A stretch of DNA of 64,000 nt from Heligmosomoides polygyrus polygyrus (GCA_947396885.1 OX377204.1:95552728-95616727); one strand, 5' to 3'. Counted from the stretch's first letter, positions 44,600-55,865 are shown. The notes: generated from the letters alone by a model not told the origin. Translations and numbers: made by a program.

Positions 44600-45030
44600 T
44601 TTGACAACAATAAATCTGTCCATGTTCTAGAACACTGCCCGCCGTCTACAGAACTTTTGTCAAAGCTCAGCTCGTACTCGTCTTACTAAAAACTTTCTAT
44701 CCCTGCTTTCTTTGAACCACTACAAAAACAAGCATGAACACAGCGGATTTGATGGATAACCAGTTGTGTGAGACAGGAAGAGGGAAGCCAATAGGATCTG
44801 CTGCACAGCAAGTGGATTCCTACGTCTATCTAGGAAAAAAGCTGAGCATGATGAACGACCTGGCTCGTGAAATGTCTTGCAGAAACCACGACCATAGGGA
44901 ACTTTCAATTCGGTTCGAGAAGTGACCGATCAGACCAGATATCCTGACTTCAGGGCCACGATTTTCAACGCTTTACGCTTTTATATACTACCAACTATGT
45001 ATTACGCAACCGAAGGCTGGCCTCACAAGA
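44600..45030 (+). pseudogene. RTE reverse transcriptase fragment, thumb region
   Basis: The plus strand reads MDNQLCETGRGKPIG, then SYVYLGKKLSMMNDLAREMS, then after a stop and a frame change TRYPDFRATIFNALRF and YYATEGW. This order (YVYLG ... MMNDL ... LFN ... YASETW in intact members) is the region after the YADD box in RTE elements. Upstream and downstream parts are lost. Confidence 0.78.
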
Positions 45031-45120
45031 AGGCAACATCTTCTTCGATGCCGTTGACTCATTGCGCGTGAGAAAGATGTCTTCAGAGGGTAAACCTCCA
45101 CCAGCAACGGCGGCTTCCGT

Positions 45121-45247
45121 TAGGGCCCGTTTATACTTCGACGCCGAGCGACGCGCTGCTACGTATTGGGGCCACATTGATCGAGCGACGCGATTGATCA
45201 ATTCCACTGCACATTTTGTCGCGTCGCTCCTGCCGAAAGTATGAGGC
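45121..45247. mobile_element. GC-rich MITE, short type
   Basis: Start tagggcccgtttatacttcg and end ccgaaagtatgaggcctcgt. The centre has gatcgagcgacgcgattgat. Confidence 0.75.
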
Positions 45248-45391
45248 CTCGTGCATACTTCCCGTCGCCGCTATGGAATCGCAGAGATGAGTTTTGCAGA
45301 GCGACTCGAGAGGAAGTGGAATTCCCAGTGCTCATCGCATTGCTCATCGCTCTGCAAGGAAGCGCGACGCCGATCCGCCCAGGAGCAGCGC
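45248..45391. mobile_element. GC-rich MITE, left part only
   Basis: Begins gcctcgtgcatacttcccgt and is cut off by the MITE at 45392. Confidence 0.55.
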
Positions 45392-45556
45392 TAAGGCCCC
45401 TGTTATACTCCCGCGGGACCTTCCGCAGATGGGCGGAAATCGCGTCGGGACCCCGCGCCGGGCCACTCGTCGCGGCCCGCCACGCCCGCCTCCGCCGTGT
45501 ACCATTGGTCCGCGGACGTTCCGCGGATGCTCCCGCGGGAGTATAACAGAGGCCTA
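45392..45556. mobile_element. CCCGCGGGA MITE, complete
   Basis: Ends taaggcccctgttatactcc and gagtataacagaggccta are inverted, with cgcggga next to both. 165 bp, GC-rich, noncoding. It lies at the end of another MITE. Confidence 0.85.
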
Positions 45557-45848
45557 AACACTGTGTGCGGCGCAAAAAAGTATGTCATGTCTGCGATGGG
45601 CGCGGGAAGCCATGGCGCATGTCGGCCGCCGCCGTTGGCGGCCGCGGCGGAGTTTCTTTTGACCATTTGACCAGCCACAGTACATGAAGAAGTCGAAACA
45701 TCTATGGATTACTCAGTTATTTCGGTGAAATGACGAGTGCTGATGTTCATGTGTTACGCCACGTGTTGTAGCCACATGAATCGAGCGAAGCGATCGATCA
45801 ATTAGGGCACTATACACGCCATCGCGTCGCTCGGCGTTGGAAGTATAA
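45557..45848. other. Unclassified DNA and half of a short-type MITE
   Basis: The 45770-45848 part (gaagcgatcgatcaattagg ... cgtcgctcggcgttggaagt) is the right half of a short-type MITE ending at the next element. Confidence 0.5.
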
Positions 45849-46208
45849 GGCCTATGTCATACCATCGCTCTTCACTAGCGAAGGCGATGGACAACTAACA
45901 TAATTGGGGAAGGGACAGTATCAGACGTTGTGGAGGGGCAGACGCCTGTAGCAGTTGTCCGATCAACCGCTAGCGAAGCCTCGCTGGCGGGGTGTCATAC
46001 TTTCGAGCGATACGGCATCGCTACCGATGCGACCGCGTCTCTGAGCTGAGCAGAGCGTCGGGCAGCATCGGTAGCGATGCTACGACGCAGCTGCACACAA
46101 CGCTATTAACTGCGCGCCTATTCGCTAGCTTCACGCTAGCGAAGAGACTTCGCTCATCGCTCTGTTCGTCGCCTTCGCTCGGGGTGAGCGAAGGTATGAC
46201 ATAGGCCT
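45849..46208. mobile_element. GGCCTATGTCATACC element, copy 2
   Basis: 360 bp, same ends as copy 1 at 20241 and highly similar throughout, without copy 1's internal 145-bp block. Both copies sit at the same position of a short-type MITE: gtataa before and acgg- or atgg-type end after. Confidence 0.88.
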
Positions 46209-46372
46209 AAATGGGCCTTTACTGAATGGGAATAAAAACAAGGAATAAGAAGAGGCTGCTGGAAGGCCAAGTTCGGCAGATCCGCTTTCGTCGTTTAGGG
46301 AACGCGGTATTATGTGCAATTCACCAGAAATCGGGCGGAATGGAAGAGTTGTGGTCCCCGCTAGGGCAGAAG
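46209..46372. other. Unclassified spacer
   Basis: Nothing recognised. Confidence 0.3.
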
Positions 46373-46374
46373 CT

Positions 46375-46426
<52 letters not shown>

Positions 46427-46436
46427 GGTAAGTAAA
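46373..46436. repeat. (AGTA)n microsatellite
   Basis: About fifteen AGTA units with one change near the end. Confidence 0.95.
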
Positions 46437-46544
46437 TTGGTATCGTTAGGCAAAACGAATGTTAGGCCTAAAAGTTGGCGTGTGCTGGCGCAGCTGAGGA
46501 ATGTGTTGGCTTTAGTGTGCATTTCGAACCAAGGTTTTTACTAC

Positions 46545-46705
46545 AGGTCCCCCCTCCCTCACCCAGGCCGATCAAACCTTCCATTCTTCTGGCATCGAAG
46601 AAATGGTACCAGGCTCGTCTAGAAGGCGTAAAACTCTGATTATTACATCAGCTAGCAATGGCAAGCCATTGTTCAGAAGAAATATGCATTCAAATTGCCT
46701 CCACA
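46545..46705 (+). repeat. SINE fragment without head
   Basis: cacccaggccgatcaaacct, atggtaccaggctcgtctag and ttcaaattgcctccacaac are in SINE order; the promoter part is too decayed to see. Confidence 0.72.
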
Positions 46706-48046
46706 ACAAACTTTTGTCCTTATTGAGACACATGCCGCAACACATGTGAGGCGATAAACGTGAGGGTAGCTGTCCATAGAGGGTAGTTCACCGACCAAGA
46801 AAATAGCAACCTAGCACTGCACAAAAGTCAGTGAAACAATAGATAGAGAGTAATACAATGAGAAAGTGTATGAGAACAGAAAAGAGAAATTTATCAAAAG
46901 GAACAACGAAACGAAAGGAAACTACAGAAAAGAAAGTGAAAAAATAAAGAAATAAGAAAGAAGCAGAAGAACATTTGCCTTAGGTTATGTTGTCATTTTA
47001 TATGTCTTTGACACTTTATATACATATCGACTGTCCAAAAAGAACTGGCCAACATGCTTAAATGTGCTCAATCTTTTTTCAAAAATGCCCCTGTTCTTTG
47101 AAAACTCCGCTGCGTTAAGTTTGTTGGACGTTATCATAGCACACTAAATGCTTACCAAGGGATTGTCAGGAATCGGTCGAGTTGTGCACAGAAACACAGC
47201 AGCGACTTAATGGCCATCAGCTTAGATGGCTTACATGAAGCGTCATCGCTGTTGGAGCTTTAGGTGGCAGTGATTGCCCTAGAATGGGGAACAGGCTGCT
47301 TTAATGGAAAGCGTCTACCGATTTGATGAAGAAAAGCCCAGTACAGTATGTAATAGCGAAGAAGCGCAGAAATGCGGGCGATGGAAAATCGTGGCATATG
47401 ACGTCATAGTTTGTAATGAACTGCTTTAAAGCCATCTCAACGATACCACAACGATGTGGGATTCGAAGACAGGAAAATAGAATGTCTTAACTTTTATGTA
47501 CAAAACCTAATTTGAACTTTACCGTAGAATGCCATCTTTTTACACGGCCAGTTGATTCGGCAGGTGAGCTGTTACACACTCCTTAACGGCTACCGACAAA
47601 TAAAGCTCTTTTTTCGATTTGGAGGCATCAATGGAATTGGATGAATTCGTTGGCCTTGCGTGCTGTGCTACGCGAAGTTCACTTCTTCATGATATTGTGA
47701 AAGCAGCTAGAATACAATGTTTCTCCGCGATGAACAATGACTGTACGCGACAGGAATTATTGTTGTCGTCTGGAAACTTAATAACCTAACGAGGTTATTA
47801 AGTCCTAAGTCAGGACGACAAAGTGAATTACCTCTTGGCCAGGTGTTGTCGGACGGCCTGAAGAAGCGACCTATCAGATGAACTCTGCCTGCACGGCCTC
47901 TTTGTTCTCGCCACTAGTCTTCGCACTAATTGCTATACAGCGACAAAACGATAACTACATATTTGTGGTTTCCAAAAACGACCCGTGGGAAGAACGCGTT
48001 CAGCTGTTAGCTGAGCGTGTTAAGAATGCACTAAGGGACCATCCGT
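46706..48046. other. Unclassified region
   Basis: No supported gene in 1.3 kb. A palindrome at 47777-47804 (acttaataacct / aggttattaagt) is enclosed by gtcgtc / gacgac. A possible transposon end, actgtccaaaaagaactggc, near 47031 has no partner in the window. Confidence 0.35.
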
Positions 48047-48183
48047 AAGGCTCAGTTTATATTTTCGACGACGAGCGACGCGATGGCATGTAAAGTGGCC
48101 AAATTGATCGACCACGTCGCTCAATCAATGTTGCAACTATACGTGGCGTCGCGTCGCTCGGCGTCGAAGTATAAACGAGACCT
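48047..48183. mobile_element. GC-rich MITE, short type
   Basis: Ends aaggctcagtttatattttc and gtcgaagtataaacgagacc; internal gatcgaccacgtcgctcaat. Complete. Confidence 0.82.
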
Positions 48184-48858
48184 AAGGCCCCGTCTATCCT
48201 TCGTCGCCGCGCGACGCGATGGCCACGCAATAAGGCCAAATTGATTGATCGCGTCGCCCGGCTTCGACGCCAGCTGCCAGGAATGAATCGCGTGAACCCG
48301 CGACCAATCACGTCGCCCAGCGTTGGATCGTGTCGCGCTCGAAATGGGTGCGATGCGATGGATCACGGTAGAATGGGGCGCGGTTTGGCTCCGATCAGCG
48401 GATTTTCACACTGCGGCCTCGCACGTGCTCTTGATTTTTTCCTTTATTTTTCTTCGGAGACCCTCTTTATGTGTTTTTAGCTTTCTCCGTAAACTTTTTA
48501 ATCCCGTTTCAGGTCCAGGGCGCCCAGATTCCATATACTCCTTTCGATAGGCATATCCTCTGGCGTATCCACGATCCATTGGTCCATTTCCACGACCTTT
48601 AGTATCAGCAGTGCCTCGAAAATACCAGAGGTGTGTCCCTGAGTAGCGCAGTAGCAGAAAAACTGAGTAAGCAGACGTGGGCCCGGAAATGTGTTCACAA
48701 TTGCGTGTGTGCTAGTACGCAATGGTGCGTAATCGCGGATCGCGTCGCTGGCCTGGCTGTTCGGAGTGCTCATCGCCGTCCAAAACAGCGCGACGCGATC
48801 GGACGCATTACTTCGTTCGGATCGCGTCGCCCGGCGATGGAAGTATAAACGGGGCTTA
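48184..48858. mobile_element. GC-rich MITE, long type, with extra internal block
   Basis: Ends aaggccccgtctatccttcg and gatggaagtataaacggggc. The left half (cgaaatgggtgcgatgcgat) and right half (cggaaatgtgttcacaattg) match copies at 19352 and 57874, where they are joined directly. Here about 280 bp, 48412-48692, lies between them. Confidence 0.82.
48412..48692 (-). other. Possible captured exon inside a MITE
   Basis: Absent from the two related MITE copies. The minus strand has one open frame of about 70 codons, rich in Gly and Arg and then Lys (YFRGTADTKGRGNGPMDRGY; ARGYAYRKEYMESGRPGPET; LRRKLKTHKEGLRRKIKEKI). On the plus strand cccgtttcag|gtcc and ccagag|gtgtgt mimic splice sites. Either strand could be the source. 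The protein is not recognised, and chance openness is possible. Confidence 0.3.
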
Positions 48859-50666
48859 AGGGCCTCTACAGAGCCTCGCAGCAGCACCCGGAGAACTCGT
48901 TCATATCGCTCCCGCCGCAGTAGGGACCCACGCTGTCACTGTAGTGGAAGCCGCGGCGCGGACGAGTCGTCGTGGGGCCGCTGGTCGCAAAGGTCCCCGA
49001 GGGCTGCGTAGTTCACGGCGGCTTTCATCCGCAATGCCAGGAGCTGTAAGAAGATCCGCCGGGGGCGGGGGTGATAGATGGGTGTCGATTATGGTTCATC
49101 TATTTGGAAACATTTTTTAATCAATCTACATACTAGGGACATAATAGGTTGGCGCATAATTTCTGTCAATAAAAGAGCTTGACAACCAACAATATAATCA
49201 CCGTTAGTGCCGAAAATGGAGGCGTATGGAATTCTGCACTCAAAACGTAACGCAAAAACCTTAGCACGATATTAGGTACCTTAATTGCACTGCAAATCTT
49301 CGTGGCCTTCCTGCCACAAGCAAGCCGGTAATCTTTAGGGAAAACCATTGCACAGGAATGCAACAATAGAGCAGACTGTTCTTTATAGTATGAGTTATAA
49401 CTGCATCGAACAGACCTCCTGGACTCAACAAGAAAGCGCAAAATGGTACAGTACTGTTGAGTTATAAGGAGCGTTCTATTCGATTTCGGGCTTACATTCA
49501 AGATCTCCTAACTTGGCTTAGAAAACGCTTTTTCACAGAACAAAAAGTGCTTTGCTTACTACATCTCTGACAACTGCCCGCAATAGTACGCAGCATTGCG
49601 TACAGTAACCCTCGCGGCGCAGCACCACCCGCCGTTGTCATGGCGGGTCCACGGCACCCGCAAGACTCTGCCGCCGGCCTAGGACGTGCCATCTCGTCAG
49701 TGAATAATGGTTCACCCAGTTCATAGTCGGTACAGAATTAGACCTGAAAACTCGTTATGCGACAAGGCGTCAGAGAACGTGCAAGCCAGCAACGGTTGGG
49801 TATATACATCGTGCTCAAACGTCAATTTTTTGCAAACTTGTTTTTACCTTTTTCGATTTTTATCAATTTTGTGTTATTAAAGCAAAAGGTCAAAAAGAAA
49901 AATGACCTTCGCCGGCAGCTCCTCTCTGTTTATTTATTTATTTACTTGTTCAGCCTTAACTTCGAGTTTGTGCACAACGTTATAAACCGTTAAAAATATG
50001 ATAATTTGTTATATAAGAATATGTGTCAGATTTTTTGTTCGCTCTGATTTTCGTTAATTTTCAGAGCGTTAAAGTGGAATGTCCAAAAGTAAGAATTAAT
50101 TTTATCAACAGCTCTTACTCTTTCATTATTTTTTAATGTGAACCTGATGACCTATAATAGAAAGAAGCAAAATTTAGAACTTTCAAAGAAAACATCTAAT
50201 CTAATAGAACGAAACAGTTTTTTAAATAGCCTATAACACAATAATGAAATTGAAAATGAAGGAAAAACCAGCAAGTGTTCCTGCAGAGCCTTTCGAATGG
50301 TGTATAACGTTGTGCAAACAATTTCAAGAAGGAGAGAAAAGGTGCTGTCGGCTAAGGTCGTTTTTGACCTTCCATTTTATTGACCTAAAAAGGCGCAAAA
50401 ATCGAAATATGAAAAAAGACAAACATATTTTTGATAGAAAAATTTCCAAGTCATTTTTTGCCAAAAAACTATGATTGTCTATGCATGTCCTGATGATCCC
50501 ATTGTGGCGATTCCAGTAATTTCGTCGCTAAAACGTTTTATCGCTGGTTATCTGACTATATTTCGAGTGCGTTTGTCCTACGTTTTTTCGTAGTTTTTCC
50601 TTGAAAACATTTGCCACTCATACCCATTTAGTGCTGGTTTACTACCTACCGTAAGCATAAGAAGCT
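48859..50666. other. Unclassified region
   Basis: 48860-49040 is GC-rich with no domain. 49500-49690 is GC-rich and open on the minus strand (MARPRPAAESCGCRG) but unrecognised. 49800-50640 is AT-rich; an ATG-started 76-codon frame at 50244 is lysine-rich and probably random. Confidence 0.3.
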
Positions 50667-50788
50667 CATGTTGCGAATGTGGGCAGCACTAACGGGTGAG
50701 GTGTTCCAGCCAATCATAACCAAGCAACCGAACACGACTTGATTAGCTTTTGTTTTCTCTCCTCCCAATGCTGCCCGTCTTCGCGACT
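50667..50788. mobile_element. CATGTCGCG-end MITE, copy 4, internally deleted
   Basis: Ends catgttgcgaatgtgggcag and caatgctgcccgtcttcgcg. At about 122 bp it is shorter than the 195-bp copies; the ends are kept and the centre is reduced. Confidence 0.8.
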
Positions 50789-50794
50789 ACTACC

Positions 50795-51140
50795 CAGTCG
50801 AGGTCGGTGAGCACGAATCTGTAGCTTGTTTTTGAAGTATCGATCACCATCAATCGATATTGATCAAATTATCGATTTTTTGTGGATGTCACTCTGTAGG
50901 CTAGAAACTTTAGTCCCGGGGTAAACTAGGTCGCTGAACACGAATCTGAAGTTTGTTTTTAAAATATCAATCGCCATCAATCGATATTGATCAAATTATC
51001 GATTTTCTGTAGATGGCGTTCAAACGGCCCGAAACGTCAGCCCTGAGGTAATCGAGGTTGCTGAACACGAATCTGAAGTTTGTTTTTGAAGTATCGATCG
51101 CCATCAATCGATATTGGTCAAATAATCGTTTTTTATAGAT
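50795..51140. repeat. Three diverged units of the 108-bp repeat family
   Basis: gaggtcggtgagcacgaatc, aggtcgctgaacacgaatct and gaggttgctgaacacgaatc start successive units, each followed by caatcgatattg and a gaaact or gaaacg block. They share the gtcgctgaacacgaatctga core of the array at 2671-3760 but contain an added gtttgtttttgaagtatcga segment. Confidence 0.8.
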
Positions 51141-51334
51141 GTCGTTTATTTTTTCGATTTTTTTCTAACTTGCTCCAATCGACGTGGTTAAAATGTCCTT
51201 CCTTAGGAAACCATAAAACAGGTGGCAGCTTCAATTGATTATGAAAAGTTATCACCGCGGCGAAGCCGTTAAGAAGCCGTCGGTGCGGCCGAGAGGGTGG
51301 TAAATAAATAAATAAATAAAATTCTACGACGATG
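51141..51334. other. Short spacer with (AAAT)n
   Basis: A short taaataaataaataaat run at about 51300; otherwise unclassified. Confidence 0.4.
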
Positions 51335-51645
51335 ACGTAGTCCGTGTGAAGAGAGAGGTTCGGCAAGGATCTGCGAGATCTCTACAGTAGAAAACCTCAC
51401 TTGCACTGGACAACCAGAAAAGTGGAGGTCGACGGACGACAACTGCACCATCTTCACTTCGCCGACGACGTTGTGCTCATAAGTCTGAGCATCAGCCAGG
51501 CGAGGCTAATGCTGGACGTCTTTAAAAGTGCATGTGGAAAGGTCGACATGGCTGAGAGTCTTCCGAGGGCGATTTCTATAAAAACAGACGGCAGCTTATT
51601 CACGTTCAAAAACAGCTCAGTAGCAGTTTGATCAAAGTTTCTTAC
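51335..51645 (+). pseudogene. RTE reverse transcriptase fragment with FADD box
   Basis: The plus strand reads VKREVRQGSARSL, a stop, then KVEVDGRQLHHLHFADDVVL, ISLSISQARLMLDVFKSACG, and TDGSLFTFKN. HFADDVVL is the catalytic box of an RTE-type RT. The 44600 fragment matches the next part of the same protein, but in a separate copy. No ends of the element remain. Confidence 0.82.
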
Positions 51646-52290
51646 CCGGAAAGTTTAGCCCGACTCGGTACTACCTTATTGTCACATCAAAAGCTTGTTT
51701 TTAGAATTGTTAACGATCACTTGGATATTCATAAAAATGAACTCTTCACTTTTTCCTCATTCAACAAAGGGCACAATCTTAGAATTCAACCGCAAAAACC
51801 GCACTCAAAAAAATTCAAGAAACTTTTTCAGCTCGTGTTGTGAAAATTTGTAATATAGAGCTGCTTGCATCGATCCTATACCCTTCCCCAAAAATCTCAT
51901 GTACAGATTAGATTTTTTTTGAACAGAAAGTGCATTTGTGCAGTACACTGCAAATTAATTTTTTAAAGAGTAGACGATATTTTGATCGGATACGTACTTT
52001 GAGAAAAGAGCACTTTCGACTTTATTCAGATCATTAAAGAAATTATTTTTCCAGTATTCAAAAAGCCAACTTTCGTTGTAATCTTTTGTGCATATATTGA
52101 TTCTATACATTATATATTGATTGTATTGATTGATTCTGATTTAATTGATTTTCATTGACTATTATGTATTGATTAATTTTACAGAATTGCCTTTGTATCA
52201 CTTTCGACTTAGTAAATACTCTATGTTGAAATTGTATTTTATTTATTTATTTTTAGGAAGCTCACTAAGAAAAAGTCGATAGAGACATAA
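51646..52290. other. AT-rich unclassified region
   Basis: tattgattgattg-type stretches near 52090-52170; no gene. Confidence 0.35.
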
Positions 52291-53351
52291 AGGGTGTCTC
52301 AAAAAATGTATACACTGTTTGGGAGGTGATAACTTTGCTCACAGTAAATATACTGACAAAGTTGAAAGCTAATATTAAAGCTTAAGAAAACAGAAATTTT
52401 CTGACATATGAGCGGTATGGAATGCGCCACGAACTCGTCTGAATTCTTGCATTTCACACTCGATTGATTGTTTTTCGCTTGAATACTTGTTATAATTTTT
52501 CCACAAAGTGGCCGTTTCAATTGACTCGCACTTCTTTAAGGTTTAAAATTTAAAAACACACTACGGCTAGCGAAAAATGATAGGTATCCTTAAAATGCAG
52601 GTACTACTTAAAAGGTTCTAACACTTCTGCTAGTGAAGCTTTTGACGACGTTTACGTTTCATATGAAAGCACCCATGTGCAACGAGATTCCTGGAGCGTG
52701 CAAATAGTCAAGATTGCGCCATGCTTGCTCCCGCCTGAAAGCTTGCATTTCAGACTCGATTGATTGCGCATGGGCTGAATGCTTGTCACAGTCTTGCTAT
52801 TAATTGACCACATAACCTGTACATTTAACTTTTAGAACTAAACAGCTACTAGAAGTTTGAAAACGTTGTCGAAGTGCAGAGTGGATTTGTCGCAAAACTG
52901 AGTTATGCGTGCGGTTGCTCAACAATCAATCGAGTCTAAAATGCAAGGTTTCAAGCGCGTGCATGGCGCAATCTTGACTGTTTGCCCGCCACATACATTT
53001 CGTTACCCTGTGCTTTCATATGAGTCTCGAGCATTTTCAAATGCTTCATTAGCAGCAATATATATTAGAACCTTTCAAATAGTACCTGCATTTTTACCCT
53101 ACATTTTTTGCAAGCCATAGTGCAAAACGGCCACTCTGTGAAGAAATTACAACATGTATTCAAGCGAAGCACAATCAATCGAGTGTAAAAGGCAAGGTCT
53201 CAGACGAGTGCATGGCGCAATCCACACCGATCATATGTCGGAAAATTTCTATTTTCTTAAGCATTTATATAAATTTTTAACTTCTTCAGTCCATTTGCTG
53301 CTTGCAATTTCTCACTATTCAAAAGGCGTATACATTTTTTGAGACGCTCTG
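52291..53351. mobile_element. Large foldback element, about 1.06 kb
   Basis: Ends agggtgtctcaaaaaatgta and acattttttgagacgctct are inverted. A second inverted pair lies inside: gattgcgccatgcttgctcc with gactcgattgattgcg on the left, and caatcaatcgagtctaaaat with catggcgcaatcttgact on the right. So it is a nested palindrome. No transposase. The ends resemble Tc1/mariner non-autonomous elements. A half copy is at 32570-32946. Confidence 0.8.
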
Positions 53352-53654
53352 TAGTATATATTGATTGTATTGATTGATTTTTATTTAATTTAAAGAAAAA
53401 ATCGATAGAAATATTGCGGCCACGAATTTGCCACTAAGTAGAGGAGCATTAGCGGAGACTGGAGTCCGCTCTGCCATGTTGAACTAGAAAGACGTCGCGG
53501 AAGAGATTTGTCTGCTCATCTGAAACTCGATCGCTGTGGGACCGTTGGGGAGGACGCACGGAGATCGAGCTCAACAACCTTCAGTATTTCGTTGGCTTGT
53601 TGTCCCTTAAAAAAGGGAGAAACTAGAGAAAGGAATTAGTTGAGAGCCGAGGTT
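53352..53654. other. Unclassified spacer
   Basis: Nothing recognised. Confidence 0.3.
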
Positions 53655-53735
53655 ATTCGCTCCCTCTCTGGGATGCGCCGTGAGTTCTACTTTCACTAAG
53701 ATTTGAAATTCGATGTCAATTTGAATGCTTGCTAG
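53655..53735 (-). repeat. SINE 3' fragment, old
   Basis: gggatgcgccgtgagttcta and tcaatttgaatgcttg keep the order of the SINE tail. Confidence 0.6.
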
Positions 53736-53877
53736 TGCCAAACAATCACTAGCGCTGGATCCATTAGATTAATATTTATTGATTATTTATTGATTACATT
53801 TTAGAATTAAATTTTATCTATTAGATCAATATTTTTAGATACGAAGCCGAAGGAACTCGATGAACTTCGTCCGAATG

Positions 53878-53955
53878 TGGCACAGTTAGTGCAGTTGTCA
53901 GAGGCGCGGCGAGACGGGTTGCGTCCAGGTTCGAGTCCGCATCGAGGTCAACCAA
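53878..53955 (+). repeat. tRNA-like segment, probable SINE head
   Basis: cagttagtgcagttgtcag fits a polymerase III A box and aggttcgagtccgc is an exact B box (GGTTCGAGTCC), spaced as in a tRNA gene. No acceptor stem pairs, so it is not a functional tRNA. Confidence 0.55.
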
Positions 53956-54138
53956 CTGAATTAAATGAATAAGATAAAATCTTAGAGCCGTTTTATCTTT
54001 CAAAAATCATAAAAAAGTGCAACAAAAAATAGCTCCGCTGGAACTCTTCAAGAAGAAGCAGAGTCTTTATGAGTGTTGTAAAGAGTAACATACGTGATCT
54101 TTAAACCATTTGTTCCCTGGGCGCTGACGATCAAGGAT

Positions 54139-54160
54139 CTCAAACTTGGGTAATTAAACC
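54139..54160 (-). other. Exact SL1 spliced-leader sequence
   Basis: The minus strand is identical to the 22-nt nematode SL1 exon (begins GGTTTAATTACCCAAG). It is followed by atccttgatcgtcag, not by the gtaa that starts the SL RNA intron-like part, and no Sm site context is seen. It is therefore not an SL1 RNA gene. A retrocopy of a trans-spliced mRNA is the simplest reading. About 23 codons are open just downstream (DRQRPGNKWFKDHVCYSLQH). Confidence 0.8.
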
Positions 54161-54769
54161 AAATAATCAGTCAGTCACACGTAACTACTTTCAATTGCTA
54201 CAGTAATGTGAAAAGAGTAGCTCCCTGTATATTATCATAGCTTTCCTACATAGAAATCCTAGAATGACTAAGTAGGCTTCTATGATTCCTCAACAAGCTG
54301 AATGCCTAATTCACACCTTTTATTGTGTTCTTTTTCAGTTTCTCTGTAATTTATTTACTAATTGAATTGTTACATTTATTTTTACATTTTTTTATCTACT
54401 AGATCAATACTACCATATGGAAGGACGTTTTGTTGCGATAACGCATCCTCTGTTTGAGGCAGGATGTTATCCAATTACATACCGTATAATGTGCTAGCAC
54501 CCTGCCCGGAAAGTATGTGGTGTGGCGTTCAAGTTCCGCATAACGAAAGGGTTTATTCAACGGCTTGTAACCTCTACTACAGCCGATGTGGCTTATCAGA
54601 ACTATAATTGACTATAATTGATTGATTTTGTTGATTTTATCACTTTAATAAATAACTTGCAAACTAATATTCCTACATTTTTTTCTGAAAGAATTAGGTG
54701 AAATGTCCTGCTGTGACGACGAAAGACGGAAACGGCGTCTTCCGAATCGAAATCATCTTCTTACAGGTC
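54161..54769. other. Unclassified region and dispersed repeat
   Basis: 54690-54769 begins the dispersed AT-rich family; the rest is unclassified. Confidence 0.35.
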
Positions 54770-55270
54770 AAACAAGATACTCTCCAAGGTGGTTAGAATA
54801 ATTTTTTGTTCAGGGAAAATTTGCTGTAACTTCACTTGAAATTTGAAAAGCATAGCTGTCCGAATGGAGCGCGCCATGTACTCAAAATGCCCGTCGCTAT
54901 TTTTGTTTGATTGATAGTGTAAGTGCTGCTTAGGTAAACCATCAAAATGAATATTGTATGTGTACTTGTATTTATTGTATCATACACAAGTGTAAAACTC
55001 TGCTCTTGCAAACAGCAGTTTTGCAATCAATCGAATAAAAATCCCATCTTGGACGAGAGCATGGCGCGATCACTTCTTTTAACACAAAAAATGACCACCT
55101 TCATGTTTTTTCTGCCGTGCTATTTTCACATTATTTTCTTAAATCTAATTAGAAAAATGCTCTTTTAAAAATTGCTATTATAAATTTCTATGATATTTTC
55201 TCCTAAAAAATAAAATTAAAATCGCGTCAAGCTAATCGAGCGCATGGCGCGATCTTGTCTTTTAACAGAA
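54770..55270. repeat. AT-rich foldback element with gcgccatg arms
   Basis: gagcgcgccatgtactcaaa near 54867 is mirrored by gagagcatggcgcgatcact near 55057, with gattgatagtgtaag on the left. An extra arm, gagcgcatggcgcgatcttg, lies near 55238. Same family as 15960 and 22056. Confidence 0.6.
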
Positions 55271-55524
55271 TAAGCATTGAGCCACAGTTTTTTTTTTTGT
55301 CAAGGTCACGAATCTGACATCCGCTTTCGAAATGTATGCTGATTACGGTAGGTTAGAGCAGGTAATTGAGCAGAGCGGGTGATTAGGGCTGTCGAAGTCA
55401 TGAGGTGTTGATCACGAATCTGACCTTTTGACAATTTAGAGTGAAATAAATGTGTAGAAGATGTGTAGGAAGCAAATTGATGAAGAAGGCAGCGGTTATG
55501 AAAAAATGCAAAAATAGTGCATAG

Positions 55525-55605
55525 CACGGGAGTCGAACATTGGTCTAGCACCTTTGAAGCAGCCCCGCAATCTGCTGAGCCACAGACTCGCTTGACACAG
55601 AGCCT
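55525..55605 (-). repeat. tRNA-like segment, probable SINE head
   Basis: The minus strand has tgtggctcagcagattg (A-box-like) and, about 35 bases on, gttcgactccc (B-box-like). Acceptor ends do not pair. Confidence 0.5.
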
Positions 55606-55865
55606 TTCGCCGCGTCCCGTACACCAGCGCACGCGCACGCATACACGTGGGCACTACTGTACCCCTTTCGAGGGCCCGTAGCTCATTAGGTTCAAGGACT
55701 CAGCAAAAACGAAACATGTTTTTCTATTATGTGAAGGGTGGAGATTTTCACGGTACTAACCATTTCTCCCGTTCAGACCTACGTCTGAGACCGTTTTCTG
55801 GTGAGTGAAGTGCCTCACCACCACTATTAGGACAGATCCTAGAATTTCAGACAGCATGTTCACTT
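55606..55865. other. Unclassified spacer
   Basis: The block cgaatctgac near 55310 and 55415, before this spacer, echoes the 108-bp repeat core. Nothing else is seen. Confidence 0.3.

Noticed and set aside
47025..47560. A Tc1-like element starting actgtccaaaaagaactggc
   Set aside because: No inverted partner end and no transposase motif found nearby.
50244..50474. A 76-codon lysine-rich protein
   Set aside because: AT-rich random-looking frame with no domain, no neighbours and no splice context.
54139..54160. A functional SL1 RNA gene
   Set aside because: The leader is exact but no GT donor, no Sm site and no following stem-loops are seen.
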